A program made the position numbers and the translations under genes. A stretch of 64,000 nt of DNA from Zeimonas sp050187175 (GTDB lineage: Bacteria > Pseudomonadota > Gammaproteobacteria > Burkholderiales > Burkholderiaceae_E). The stretch spans positions 27,274-91,273 of the forward strand of contig JBFWXS010000016.1 in NCBI GenBank assembly GCA_050187175.1. The letters are read 5' to 3'. Positions 7,789-15,911 of the stretch are shown here, piece after piece. Every line of letters starts with the position of its first letter. Within the stretch, counting starts at the first letter, position 1. Below the pieces are notes generated by a model that was not told the origin of the DNA, did no database searches, and saw only the letters and a list, made by a program, of their open reading frames with translations.

Positions 7789-8733
7789 ATGTACAGGTTT
7801 CTTCTGATGACGATGATCATGGCATTCCACCTCCAGGCACACGCCCAGCAGGCATGGCCGCAGCAGCCGATACACATCGTCGTGCCGTTTTCCGCGGGCG
7901 GCCCTACGGATTCCCTGGCTCGCTACCTGGCCGATCGCCTGCGCCAGGAACTGAAGGCGCCGATCGTCGTCGAGAACAAGGCGGGCGCCGGCGGCTTGAT
8001 CGGTGCCCAGCAAGTCGTCCGGTCGAAACCCGACGGCTATACCTTCCTGATCGGGAGCGCCGACCTGTTCGCCCGAACCACGCCGCTCGCCGCCGCGGAG
8101 TACGATCCGCTGCGCGACCTCGCCGTGGTCGCGAAGCTCACCGACAGCAATGCAGTGCTGGCCGCCAGTCCGCAGCTTGGCATCAAATCGATCGGTGAGC
8201 TGAAGAATGCCGCCAAGACCCCCGATGCGGTCAAGTGCGGATCCGGCGGCATCGCCACGATCGGGCACTATCTGTGCGCGTTCATCGCGAGGCAACTGGG
8301 CGTCAAGTTCCTTCACGTTCCGTTCAAGGGAATGAGCGACGTGAGTGTCGCGCTGATTTCCGGAACCATCGACGTATCGGTGAGCCCCTCGTTCATTCCT
8401 CACGCCAAGGTGGGCAAAGTCGTGCCCCTGCTGGCCGGCACCGATAAGCGGCTGGCCGATCTGCCGAATCTCCCGACCTTCAAGGAGGCGGGGATCGATC
8501 TTCGCCAGGTGCCCACCTGGTTCGGCATGGCGGCACCAGCGGGGACGCCGGCTGAGATCACCGGAAGAATGTCGGCAGCCCTGCAGAAGATCATCGCGGA
8601 GCCCAGAACCAACGAAGTCCTCGAGCCCTTCGGCCAATACGGAGATTTCGCGGACACCGCCAGCTTCACTCGTGAGAACCGGCAAGCGCGGGACAATCTG
8701 ATCCTGATGGAACAGATCGCAGAGGTTCGCTGA
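7789..8733 (+). CDS. Bug/TctC-family periplasmic solute-binding receptor (second)
   Basis: 314 residues from ATG 7789, which has GGAG six bases upstream. A GTG at 7777 would add only four residues. The Sec signal peptide MYRFLLMTMIMAFHLQAHA is followed by the family start WPQQPIHIVVPFSAGGPTD, then PIVVENKAGAGGLIG and KPDGYTFLIGS. The C-terminal lobe includes PAGTPAEITGRMSAAL. It is the second receptor within 5 kb and lies 44 bases before the amidase gene, suggesting that the receptor captures the amide or acid used by that enzyme. Its ligand cannot be read from sequence. Confidence 0.92.
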   Translation: MYRFLLMTMIMAFHLQAHAQQAWPQQPIHIVVPFSAGGPTDSLARYLADRLRQELKAPIVVENKAGAGGLIGAQQVVRSKPDGYTFLIGSADLFARTTPLAAAEYDPLRDLAVVAKLTDSNAVLAASPQLGIKSIGELKNAAKTPDAVKCGSGGIATIGHYLCAFIARQLGVKFLHVPFKGMSDVSVALISGTIDVSVSPSFIPHAKVGKVVPLLAGTDKRLADLPNLPTFKEAGIDLRQVPTWFGMAAPAGTPAEITGRMSAALQKIIAEPRTNEVLEPFGQYGDFADTASFTRENRQARDNLILMEQIAEVR

Positions 8734-8777
8734 GCAGCGCTGCTGTTCGACGGCCAATCATTGCCGAGTTGCCTTAG

Positions 8778-10367
8778 ATGACAATCACGAGCCTGACACT
8801 GGCTGAGTTGAGCAGCGCCATCGGATCCGGGGAGGTGTCCTCGGTCGAAGTTCTGGACGCCTGCCTCGCGAGAACGGATGCGCTGGATCCAGCGCTCGGC
8901 TCCTTCGTCTCGATCGCGAGCGAACGAGCGCGCGAACGCGCCGCAATGCTGGATCGCGAGCGTGCCGCCACAGGCAGCCGGGGGCCGCTGCACGGCATTC
9001 CGCTCGGCATCAAGGACAACATCGACGTCGTGGGGCTGCCCACGACCGGCAACTCGCGTGCCTTCGTCGACCGCATGCCGGGACGGAACGCGACCGTGGT
9101 CGACAGGCTCGAAGCCGGCGGCGCCGTCATCGTCGGCAAGCTCGCCACGTTCGAGCTGGCCATCGGCGGGCCCACCCCCGAGCTTCCATGGCCGCTGCCG
9201 CGCAACCCCTGGGACCTGGAACGCTCGCCTGGCGGCTCCAGCAGCGATGCCGGGGCTGCCCTGGCTGCGCGCCTCGTCCCCGGCGCGCTGGGAACCGATA
9301 CCGGTGGATCGATCCGCGGCCCCGCTTCGCTGTGCGGCCTCTCGGGATTGGTGCCCAGCGACGGCTTGGTCAGCCGCCACGGCATCATTCCGACCTCCTT
9401 CACGTTCGACCGTTGCGGACCGATGGCGCGCACGGCCGAGGACTGCGCGCTGTTGCTGGATGCGATCGTCGGCCATGATCCCGCGGACAAAGCCAGCATC
9501 CGCTTGTCCGCGGCCGATTTCCATGCCAGCTTGCGGCGCGACCTGAAGGGATTGCGGATCGGCGTGGTGCGGCACTACTGGGAGCATGAAAACGCCGATC
9601 GCGACGTGAACAAGGCGATGGAAGAATCGCTGTCGACGCTACGCGACCTGGGAGCAAGGGTGGGGGACGCCGAACTGACGCCGTTCACCAATCTGGCTCA
9701 GCTGCGCTGGATCATCGCGCAAACCGAGACCTTCAATATTCATCTGAAATCGCTGCAGCAGAACGCCGGACAATTCGGGCATGATTTTCTGCAGCGAGTG
9801 CTGCCGGCCTGCCTGTTCTCCGGATACGAGTATGTGCAGGCGCTGCGCGAATGGGATCGAGCGCTCAAGGCGACGCCGCTACTGTTCAAGTACCACGACG
9901 TGCTGGTCACGACGGCCCTGGCCGGGGCGCCCCGCCTGGCTGACCATGATCCGCTTCAGTTCCTCCGATGCAATGGCCGCTTCCTGAAGGCCGTCACGCC
10001 GAGCGGCCCGTCGGCGGTGTTCTGCAACGGCTTCGACGCCGCCGGCCTGCCGCTGGGGATGGAGGTATCCGGCCGGCCCCTCGAGGACGGCACGGTCCTG
10101 AGCGTCGGGCATGCCTTCCAAGGGGCGACAACCTGGCACCGGCGAGAACCCCGACTCGCGCCGGATGGCGTCGCGCCTCAGGTGCTGCAGGCGGCCAGGC
10201 AGCACCCGCCGCCGCTCACGGTGGACGCCGCCGCCCGCAGCATCTGTCACGCTGCAGCGGAAAGAGCGGGCCTGCGCCTGAACGAAGACCAGATGCAACT
10301 GCTGTATAGAGGCGCACCGTTCATATTTGACATGGTCAAGCAACTGGATTTCGAACGGACTCGATAG
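8778..10367 (+). CDS. Amidase (amidase signature family)
   Basis: 529 residues. The amidase-signature fold hydrolyses carboxamides with a Ser-cisSer-Lys triad. All three residues are visible with the classic spacing: Lys79 in GIPLGIKDNIDVVG, cis-Ser154 in SPGGSSSDAG and nucleophile Ser178 in GTDTGGSIRGPA. The usual third Gly-rich position GGSSGG is GGSSSD here. The protein has no signal peptide and should be cytoplasmic. Only 4 bases separate it from the downstream thioesterase-like gene. It is not GatA: no gatB or gatC is adjacent, and the context is catabolic. Likely role: release of ammonia or an amine from an imported amide, substrate unknown. Confidence 0.9.
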   Translation: MTITSLTLAELSSAIGSGEVSSVEVLDACLARTDALDPALGSFVSIASERARERAAMLDRERAATGSRGPLHGIPLGIKDNIDVVGLPTTGNSRAFVDRMPGRNATVVDRLEAGGAVIVGKLATFELAIGGPTPELPWPLPRNPWDLERSPGGSSSDAGAALAARLVPGALGTDTGGSIRGPASLCGLSGLVPSDGLVSRHGIIPTSFTFDRCGPMARTAEDCALLLDAIVGHDPADKASIRLSAADFHASLRRDLKGLRIGVVRHYWEHENADRDVNKAMEESLSTLRDLGARVGDAELTPFTNLAQLRWIIAQTETFNIHLKSLQQNAGQFGHDFLQRVLPACLFSGYEYVQALREWDRALKATPLLFKYHDVLVTTALAGAPRLADHDPLQFLRCNGRFLKAVTPSGPSAVFCNGFDAAGLPLGMEVSGRPLEDGTVLSVGHAFQGATTWHRREPRLAPDGVAPQVLQAARQHPPPLTVDAAARSICHAAAERAGLRLNEDQMQLLYRGAPFIFDMVKQLDFERTR

Positions 10368-10371
10368 CGTC

Positions 10372-10764
10372 ATGGAATTCCCGCGAGCGTTGCAGGACGC
10401 GATCGGCTTCGCGGGCGTGCGCGAGGCCCGCTCCGCCCCTGGCTTCATACGCATCGAGTTCGATGGCCGGCCCGAGTTCACGCACAGCAGGGGGGCTGTC
10501 GTCCAGGGCGGCATTGTCGCCGCCTGGCTCGACTATGCGATCGCCGCGGCAGTTTCCTTGCACGATCCGCATGTCGCCTTTGCCAGCCTTGACATCAAGG
10601 TCTCATTTCTTGGCCGCACCGGCCCGGGCCCGTCCTTCGCGGAAGGGCGCGTGCTGAAATGGGGGCGCAGTATCGCCTTTCTCGAAGCCGTCCTGCTCTC
10701 GCGCACTGGCGAGTTGCTCGCGACCGCATCGTCCAGCGGAAAACTGGCTCATCCGAAGGGATAG
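10372..10764 (+). CDS. PaaI-family hotdog thioesterase
   Basis: 130 residues from ATG 10372, four bases after the amidase stop. A hotdog-fold thioesterase of the PaaI/YiiD type that would hydrolyse acyl-CoA thioesters. Key elements are GRPEFTHSRGAVVQGGIVAAWLDYAIAAAV (about 28-57), the helix-forming segment with the catalytic Asp of the family, ASLDIKVSFLGRTGPG and GRVLKWGRSIAFLEAVL. The usual HxxGxxHGG signature is degenerate (HSRGAVVQGG), so the exact catalytic residues are uncertain. It closes the catabolic island, probably recovering CoA or releasing dead-end acyl-CoAs. Confidence 0.75.
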   Translation: MEFPRALQDAIGFAGVREARSAPGFIRIEFDGRPEFTHSRGAVVQGGIVAAWLDYAIAAAVSLHDPHVAFASLDIKVSFLGRTGPGPSFAEGRVLKWGRSIAFLEAVLLSRTGELLATASSSGKLAHPKG

Positions 10765-10805
10765 GGCGGCGCGTCCACTGACCGCAGGAGGCACGGCCGA
10801 GACAA

Positions 10806-10842
10806 GAAAAAACCCGCAGAACGAATGTTCATGCGGGTTTTA
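10806..10842. terminator. Bidirectional intrinsic terminator
   Basis: The stem AACCCGCA (10811-10818) pairs with TGCGGGTT (10832-10839). It is flanked by an A-run on the left and a T-run on the right, so it can stop the plus-strand catabolic operon and also minus-strand transcripts coming from ssrA. Confidence 0.75.
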
Positions 10843-10844
10843 GA

Positions 10845-10867
10845 GGGGCCCAGACTTTCTGGGCCCC
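10845..10867 (-). terminator. GC-rich hairpin immediately 3' of ssrA
   Basis: A perfect 10-bp stem, GGGGCCCAGA with TCTGGGCCCC, and a 3-base loop lie 6 bases beyond the tmRNA CCA end. A T-run follows after the next stem. It probably acts with the neighbouring hairpin as the ssrA terminator. Confidence 0.6.
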
Positions 10868-10872
10868 TGGAT

Positions 10873-11235
10873 TGGTGGAGCCGGCGGGAATCGAACCCGC
10901 GTCCGCAAGTCCTCTACGACCAGTTCTACATGCGTAGTCGATCTATTTGGATCTCGACGCGTGCTTAGCCGCTCGACAGGCCGACACGCGTCCAGTCACC
11001 TAAGTTTTAGCTCCGCACCAAGTGACCCGGCGCGGCACGATCCGATAAGAATGACGCTGCAACCCCTTGCGGAGCCCGGGCTATCGGCAACCCGGTGCAG
11101 CGGCTTAGGCCTTAAGCGGCCAGAGCGAAACGCTCGTCGTTGGCGTTTGTGGTTTTGCCAATGGATTTACGAGGAACTGGCGCCTCGGCATGCCCTGTGC
11201 CGCTTCGCTACCCACGTCGAAACCAGGTCGGCCCC
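10873..11235 (-). ncRNA. ssrA: tmRNA (ssrA)
   Basis: 363 nt. The 5' end GGGGCCGACC pairs with the 3' end CGGCTCC followed by ACCA, forming the tRNA-like acceptor stem. The T-arm sequence GGTTCGATTCCCGCC and the 5' motif GGTTTCGAC are present. The tag frame starts at GCC 11144 and ends at TAA 11112, encoding ANDERFALAA, the usual C-terminal degradation tag pattern. The tmRNA rescues stalled ribosomes with SmpB, which is not in this window. I recall this tag from Bordetella-type genomes, which agrees with the rest of the window. Confidence 0.97.
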
Positions 11236-11257
11236 GTGTTCGGTACGTTGCAACAGA

Positions 11258-11310
11258 GGCGAGTGACGAACTCGCCTGCTTCAATTATAGGCGCAATCGG
11301 CGATTTCAAG
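11258..11310 (-). promoter_or_regulatory. Candidate ssrA promoter and leader stem
   Basis: On the minus strand a perfect -10 TATAAT lies at 11289-11284, with CTTGAAA about 14-17 bases upstream as an imperfect -35. A small hairpin, GGCGAGT/ACTCGCC (11258-11276), sits at the expected transcription start. It would lie in the roughly 40-nt 5' leader removed during tmRNA maturation. Confidence 0.6.
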
Positions 11311-11336
11311 TCCCCACCACTTGCTTGCAGGCCCGT

Positions 11337-11690
11337 TCAGCCGCCGGTGGCCTGCTGCGCCGAGTCGTGCAGGCGCCGCGACCGCGCGCCGCTGCGGCAG
11401 AACGCGAGCACCGGGGGCGGCAGCTTGGCGAGCAGCTGGCCGAATTCGGCGACGTCCTGCGGCCGGATATTGGCGCTGTCCACCGGCTGGTAGACGTAGA
11501 CCAGGCCGAGCGCTTCAGCCGCCTGGCGGATGTCGTCGCTGTGCGGCTGGCCCGGGCCGCCTTCGCCGTCGGGACGGTTGTTGATGACGCTGCGAAAGCC
11601 GGCACGCGCCACGGCGTCCATGTCGGCGGGGGCGAGCTGGGCGGCGGTGCAGACGGTGTCGGAGGCGGGGATGAACGTCGGGTCGGGCAT
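11337..11690 (-). CDS. TIGR01244-family (Blh-type) phosphatase/sulfurtransferase-like protein
   Basis: 117 residues. Resembles the small domain found alone or fused to metallo-beta-lactamase-like sulfur dioxygenases in Blh proteins. Landmarks are TAAQLAPADMDAVARAGFRSVINNRPDGEG, QPVDSANIRPQDV and the Cys loop VLAFCRSGARS (about residues 92-102), which resembles a phosphatase/rhodanese active loop. It is divergent from the flavoprotein gene with 233 bases between them. No Blh metallo-hydrolase is adjacent. Biochemical role in sulfide or persulfide metabolism is known only by family association. Confidence 0.8.
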   Translation of the reverse strand: MPDPTFIPASDTVCTAAQLAPADMDAVARAGFRSVINNRPDGEGGPGQPHSDDIRQAAEALGLVYVYQPVDSANIRPQDVAEFGQLLAKLPPPVLAFCRSGARSRRLHDSAQQATGG

Positions 11691-11923
11691 CTGGAGGTAC
11701 CTGGGTGGGTCCGGGCATCAGCTTAAACCAGCGCATGGTAGCGGCTTCGCCGGCCGCCGCAAAGCCCGACTGCGCGCCGGGGTTGACATAGGCTGGTACG
11801 GTGCAAGGAAGAGCCGGCGGTGCCGGCAGCATGGGGTGAGTGGTTGCGAGCAGGTAAGCGGCGCCGGCTGGGTACGGCAGTTGCCGCTGACTGCACGACT
11901 ATCGAGGAGGAGGAGGAGGCCGG

Positions 11924-13363
11924 ATGAAGACCGTCAAAACCGAGATCGCCGTCATCGGCGCGGGCACGGCGGGCATCGCCGCGTTCCGCGAAGTGCGCAG
12001 CCATGGTCGGCACGGGGTGCTGATCGAGTCGGGGCCGGGCGGAACGACCTGCGCGCGTGTCGGCTGCATGCCGAGCAAGCTGCTGATCGCGGCCGGCGAG
12101 GCGGCGCAGCGGGTGCGTGAGGCAGGGCTGTTCGGCGTGCACGTGCCGGAGCCGCGCATCGACGGCGAGGCGGTGATGCGCCGCGTGCGCGACGAGCGCG
12201 ATCGTTTCGTCGGATTCGTGCTGCGCGATCTGCAGGACTGGCCCGAGCAGCAGCGGCTGAGCGGACAGGCGGCGTTCGCCGCGCCCGGCCGGCTGGTGAT
12301 CGACGATGCGCTGGCGGTGGAGGCCGAGCGGATCGTCATCGCCACCGGCTCGAGCCCGTCGGTGCCGCCGGAATGGCGCGCGGCGCTCGGTGATCGGCTG
12401 GTGGTGACGGATGATGTTTTCGACTGGCAGACGCTGCCCGGCTCGCTGGCGGTGGTGGGAGCCGGGCCGATCGGCCTGGAGCTGTCGCAGGCGCTGGCGC
12501 GGCTCGGCGTACGTGTGAAGCTGTTCGGCCGGGATTCGCGCGTCGGCGGGCTTTCGGATCCGGAGGTCCAGGCCGAGGCCTTGAAGCTGATCGCGAGCGA
12601 ACTGCCGTTCGAGCCCGACGCGCGGATCATCGAGGTGACGCGCGCCGGCGACGGCGTGCAGATCGAGTTCGAGGCGGGTGCTCAGCGGCAGCGCGAGCGC
12701 TTCGACCTGCTGCTGGCCGCGACCGGGCGGCGTCCGAACGTGGCGGGGCTGCGGCTGGAGCGCGCGGGGTTGACGCTGGACGCCAAGGGGGTGCCGGTGT
12801 TCGATCCGGATACCGGGCAGGTGGGTGAACTGCCGGTGTTCATCGCTGGTGACGTGGCCGACGACAGGCCGCTGCTGCATGAAGCCGCCGACGGCGGCCG
12901 GCTGGCCGGCGCCAATGCCTGCCGCTTCCCCGAGCTGCGCGCGCGGCAGCGCAAGGCGGCGCTCGCGATCGTGTTCACGGATCCGCAGATCGCGGTGGTC
13001 GGCGAACGGCATGCTGCGCTGCGGTCGCGCGGCGTGAGCTTCGAGGTCGGCGAGGTGTCCTTCGACGACCAGGGGCGCAGCCGTGTGCTGGGCCGCAATC
13101 GCGGTCTGTTGCGCGTGTACGGCGAACAGGGTTCCGGCCGTTTCCTGGGTGCCGAGATGATTGCGCCCGCGGGCGAGCATCTGGCGCACCTGCTGGCCTG
13201 GTCGCTGCAGCAGCAGATGACGGTGCAGGCCATGCTCGACTGCCCGTACTACCATCCGGTGATCGAGGAAGGGGTGCGCACCGCCTTGCGCGTGCTGCGC
13301 CGGCGCCTGAAGCGGGGGCCGCCGCCGGTGCCGCAGTGCCTGGATTGCGGACCTGGCGGCTGA
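11924..13363 (+). CDS. Dihydrolipoamide dehydrogenase-like flavoprotein disulfide reductase
   Basis: 479 residues of the pyridine nucleotide-disulfide oxidoreductase family. The FAD-binding AVIGAGTAGIAA is at residues 9-20, the redox-active CARVGC (Cys43, Cys48) follows, the NAD-binding AVVGAGPIGLELSQALARLG is near 185, the second FAD motif VFIAGDVADDRPLLHEA is near 305, and the C-terminal dimer motif CPYYHPVIEEGVRTAL holds the His-Glu pair. The extreme C-terminus has an extra Cys pair, QCLDCGPGG. No 2-oxoacid dehydrogenase genes are adjacent, so it is an orphan; lipoamide, mycothiol-like or metal substrates are all possible. An exceptional purine run (GAGGAGGAGGAGG) precedes the ATG as ribosome binding site. 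Confidence 0.85.
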   Translation: MKTVKTEIAVIGAGTAGIAAFREVRSHGRHGVLIESGPGGTTCARVGCMPSKLLIAAGEAAQRVREAGLFGVHVPEPRIDGEAVMRRVRDERDRFVGFVLRDLQDWPEQQRLSGQAAFAAPGRLVIDDALAVEAERIVIATGSSPSVPPEWRAALGDRLVVTDDVFDWQTLPGSLAVVGAGPIGLELSQALARLGVRVKLFGRDSRVGGLSDPEVQAEALKLIASELPFEPDARIIEVTRAGDGVQIEFEAGAQRQRERFDLLLAATGRRPNVAGLRLERAGLTLDAKGVPVFDPDTGQVGELPVFIAGDVADDRPLLHEAADGGRLAGANACRFPELRARQRKAALAIVFTDPQIAVVGERHAALRSRGVSFEVGEVSFDDQGRSRVLGRNRGLLRVYGEQGSGRFLGAEMIAPAGEHLAHLLAWSLQQQMTVQAMLDCPYYHPVIEEGVRTALRVLRRRLKRGPPPVPQCLDCGPGG

Positions 13364-13366
13364 GCC

Positions 13367-13466
13367 GGGCCGATCGGGCGCATACTGATCGAGCCATACT
13401 GATGGGGCCCATACTGATGGGGCCATACTGATCGGGCGCGCACTGATCGAGTGCACATTGATCGCG
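13367..13466. repeat. Degenerate tandem repeat, about 6-7 units of 13-15 bp
   Basis: Consensus CATACTGATCGGGC. Units begin at about 13367, 13381, 13395, 13410, 13424, 13439 and 13454. The array fills the space between the flavoprotein stop and the AidB-like start. The TACTGATCGG core recurs in the repeat around the gap at 30.7 kb. Confidence 0.85.
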
Positions 13467-13484
13467 CATGCACGGAGACCGGCC

Positions 13485-15152
13485 ATGGAAGCGTTCGCGA
13501 CGCATGAAGTCTTCAATCAATCGACGCCGCTGCAGGACGTCAATCTGTACGCCGGCGACCGCGCGTTGCGCGAGGGAGTACGGCGCGAGGGGGCGGCGCA
13601 TGCGGACGAGGCGCTGTCGGCGCTGGGAGGGCGGCTGGGGGCGGCCGAGACGCTGGAGCTGGGCCGGCTCGCGAATGAGTATCCGCCGGTCTTCAAGCCG
13701 TACGATCGCTTCGGCCATCGCATAGACGAGGTCGAGTTCCATCCGGCTTGGCATTCGCTGATGCAACTGCTGATCGGCGAGGGCGTGCACGCGACGCCGT
13801 GGACCGAGCCCGGCCCCGGCAGCCAGGTTGCCCGCACGGCACGCTACATGCTGTTCGCGCAGGTCGAGAACGGCACGCAATGTCCGACCACCATGACCTA
13901 CGCGGTGGCGCCGGTGCTGGCGCGCCATCCGCAGCTGGCCGCCAGCTGGCTGCCCCGGCTGCTGTCGCGCGACTATGATCCGCGCAATGCGCCGCTGGCG
14001 GCCAAGCGCGGTGTGCTGATGGGCATGGGGATGACCGAGAAGCAAGGCGGTTCCGACGTGCGCGCCAATTCGACGCGCGCCGAAGCCGCCGGCAGCGGCG
14101 AATGGGGCGAGCGCTATCTCATTACCGGTCACAAGTGGTTCATGTCGGCGCCGATGTGCGATGCGTTCCTGATCCTGGCGCAGACCGATCCCGACAGCTC
14201 GGCCGGGCTGACCTGTTTCTTCCTGCCGCGCTGGCTGCCCGACGGCAGCCGCAATGCGCTGCGCATCCGGCGCTTGAAGGACAAGCTGGGCAACCGCTCG
14301 AATGCCTCCAGCGAAGTGGAGTTCGAGCAAGCGCAGGCGTATTGCGTCGGCGACGTCGGTCGCGGCGTGCGCACTATCCTGGAGATGGGCAATCTGACGC
14401 GGCTCGACTGCGCGATCGGCTCGGCCGGCATGATGCGCTGGGCGCTGGCGAATGCGCTGCATCATGCCGCGCAGCGCGCGGCCTTCGGCAAGCGCCTGGT
14501 CGAGCAGCCGCTGATGATCAACCTGCTGGCCGATCTGGCACTCGAATCGGAGGCCGCTACGGCGCTGGTGCTGCGGCTGGCGCGCGCGCTCGACGAGCGC
14601 GCTGCCGATCCGGCTGCCGACGCACTGATCCGCATCGGCACGCCGCTGGCCAAGTACTGGATCTGTAAGCGCGGCCCGGGCTTCGCGTTCGAAGCGATGG
14701 AGGTGCTCGGCGGCAACGGCTACACCGAGGAGGCGCCGCTGGCGCGCCTTTATCGCGAGCTGCCAGTGAATTCGATCTGGGAGGGCTCGGGCAACGTCAT
14801 GTGCCTGGATGTGCTGCGCGCGCTGGGCCGCCATCCCGAATGCCACGATGCGCTGGCTGCCGAGCTGGCAGCCGCGCGCGGCGCCGATCGCCGCTACGAC
14901 GCATTCGTCGCGCGGCTGTTGCGCGAACTCACGCCGGCGGCGCTCGACGAGGCGCAGGGACGCCGCATCACCGAGGACCTGGCCCGCGCCTGGCAAGCCG
15001 CGCTGCTGCTGCGCGGCGCGCCGTCGGCGGTGGCCGACGCGTTCTGCGCGGCACGGCTGGACGCCGAGGCGGGCGGGCGGCTGACGTTCGGTGCGCTGCC
15101 CGCCGGTGTCGACATGCAGGCGATCGTCGATCGTGCGATGCCGGCGAGCTGA
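13485..15152 (+). CDS. AidB-like acyl-CoA dehydrogenase
   Basis: 555 residues from ATG 13485, preceded by GGAG. The N-terminal STPLQDVNLYAGDRALREGV and the extra C-terminal helical region beyond the ACAD core (about 440-555) match the AidB subfamily rather than ordinary beta-oxidation enzymes. Core motifs are GMGMTEKQGGSDVRAN, GHKWFMSAPMCDAFLILAQT, RLKDKLGNRSNASSEVEFE, AFGKRLVEQPLM and the FAD/catalytic segment VLGGNGYTEEAPLARLYRELPVNSIWEGSGNV. E. coli AidB is an alkylation-stress flavoprotein that binds DNA. Many homologues are simply called isovaleryl-CoA dehydrogenase. The gene stands alone behind a tandem-repeat leader and converges on gph. Confidence 0.88.
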   Translation: MEAFATHEVFNQSTPLQDVNLYAGDRALREGVRREGAAHADEALSALGGRLGAAETLELGRLANEYPPVFKPYDRFGHRIDEVEFHPAWHSLMQLLIGEGVHATPWTEPGPGSQVARTARYMLFAQVENGTQCPTTMTYAVAPVLARHPQLAASWLPRLLSRDYDPRNAPLAAKRGVLMGMGMTEKQGGSDVRANSTRAEAAGSGEWGERYLITGHKWFMSAPMCDAFLILAQTDPDSSAGLTCFFLPRWLPDGSRNALRIRRLKDKLGNRSNASSEVEFEQAQAYCVGDVGRGVRTILEMGNLTRLDCAIGSAGMMRWALANALHHAAQRAAFGKRLVEQPLMINLLADLALESEAATALVLRLARALDERAADPAADALIRIGTPLAKYWICKRGPGFAFEAMEVLGGNGYTEEAPLARLYRELPVNSIWEGSGNVMCLDVLRALGRHPECHDALAAELAAARGADRRYDAFVARLLRELTPAALDEAQGRRITEDLARAWQAALLLRGAPSAVADAFCAARLDAEAGGRLTFGALPAGVDMQAIVDRAMPAS

Positions 15153-15171
15153 GTCCCCGGCGGGTGCAGCC

Positions 15172-15846
15172 TCAATCGGCGCGCAGGTCGAACAGATCGA
15201 GCAGATCGATCGGGCGCTCGATCATGTGATCGGCCCCCCATCGATGCGGCGGCTCGGCGTCGCCGCAGAATCCGTAGGCGGCCGCGACGGTGAGCATCGA
15301 TGCGGCGCGCCCGGCTTGCACATCGCGCAGATCGTCGCCGACGTAGACGCAGCGCGCCGCGTCGACGCCGGCCAGCCGCGCGCCATGCAGCAGCGGCTCG
15401 GGATGCGGTTTCGAGTACGGCGTCGTGTCGCCGCCGATGGCGCAGGCGGCGCGCTCGAGCAGGCCCAGCCCGTCGAGGATGGGACGTACGTAACGCTCGA
15501 CCTTGTTGCTGACGATGCCCCACCGGATGCCATGCGCATCGAGCGCGTCTAGCACTTCGGCCATGCCGGCGAACAGCCGCGTATGCACCAGCATCGCCGC
15601 TTCGTAGCGCTGCAGGAATTCGTCACGCAGCGCAGCGAACTCGGGCGCGTCGCGCGAGACGCCCAGCCCCTGTCCGATCAATCCGCGCGCGCCCATCGAT
15701 GCATACGGGCGCAGCGCCTCGATCGGCATCGGCGGCAGGCCGCGGGCTGCGCGCATGACGTGAACCGGTGCGACGAGATCCGCAGCCGTATCGGCCAGGG
15801 TGCCGTCGAGATCGAAGAAGACGGCTTGGGGCGGCGATGGCGGCAT
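15172..15846 (-). CDS. gph: Phosphoglycolate phosphatase, HAD family
   Basis: 224 residues from ATG 15846. Class IA haloacid dehalogenase-like phosphatase, which dephosphorylates 2-phosphoglycolate arising from DNA repair. The nucleophile motif VFFDLDGTLADTAADL is at residues 9-24, the cap follows, then motif II GIVSNK, motif III KPHPEPLLHGA and motif IV VYVGDDLRDVQAGRAA. It lies downstream of ubiG on the same strand with 65 bases between them, the usual Burkholderiales arrangement. Some relatives have been assigned MurNAc-6-phosphate phosphatase activity (MupP), and sequence alone does not exclude that. Confidence 0.9.
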   Translation of the reverse strand: MPPSPPQAVFFDLDGTLADTAADLVAPVHVMRAARGLPPMPIEALRPYASMGARGLIGQGLGVSRDAPEFAALRDEFLQRYEAAMLVHTRLFAGMAEVLDALDAHGIRWGIVSNKVERYVRPILDGLGLLERAACAIGGDTTPYSKPHPEPLLHGARLAGVDAARCVYVGDDLRDVQAGRAASMLTVAAAYGFCGDAEPPHRWGADHMIERPIDLLDLFDLRAD

Positions 15847-15911
15847 GGCGTGATTGGCTGCGGAAGGGGGGACGGGGCGGGCAGAGCGCCGGGCTGAGTC
15901 CGGGCGATCGG

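Noticed and set aside
10873..10910. Separate tRNA gene suggested by GGTTCGATTCCCGCC and CCA end
   Set aside because: It is the tRNA-like 3' part of tmRNA; no anticodon arm is present.
11783..11812. TTGACA-based promoter for the flavoprotein gene
   Set aside because: A perfect -35 hexamer exists at 11783-11788 but no acceptable -10 lies 16-18 bases downstream.
13367..13466. CRISPR array or Rho-independent terminator series
   Set aside because: Head-to-tail 13-15 bp units without spacers and without hairpin plus T-run structure.
12975..14996. 673-codon minus-strand ORF opposite the flavoprotein and AidB-like genes
   Set aside because: It runs through the tandem repeat and two confirmed genes; no domain signature.
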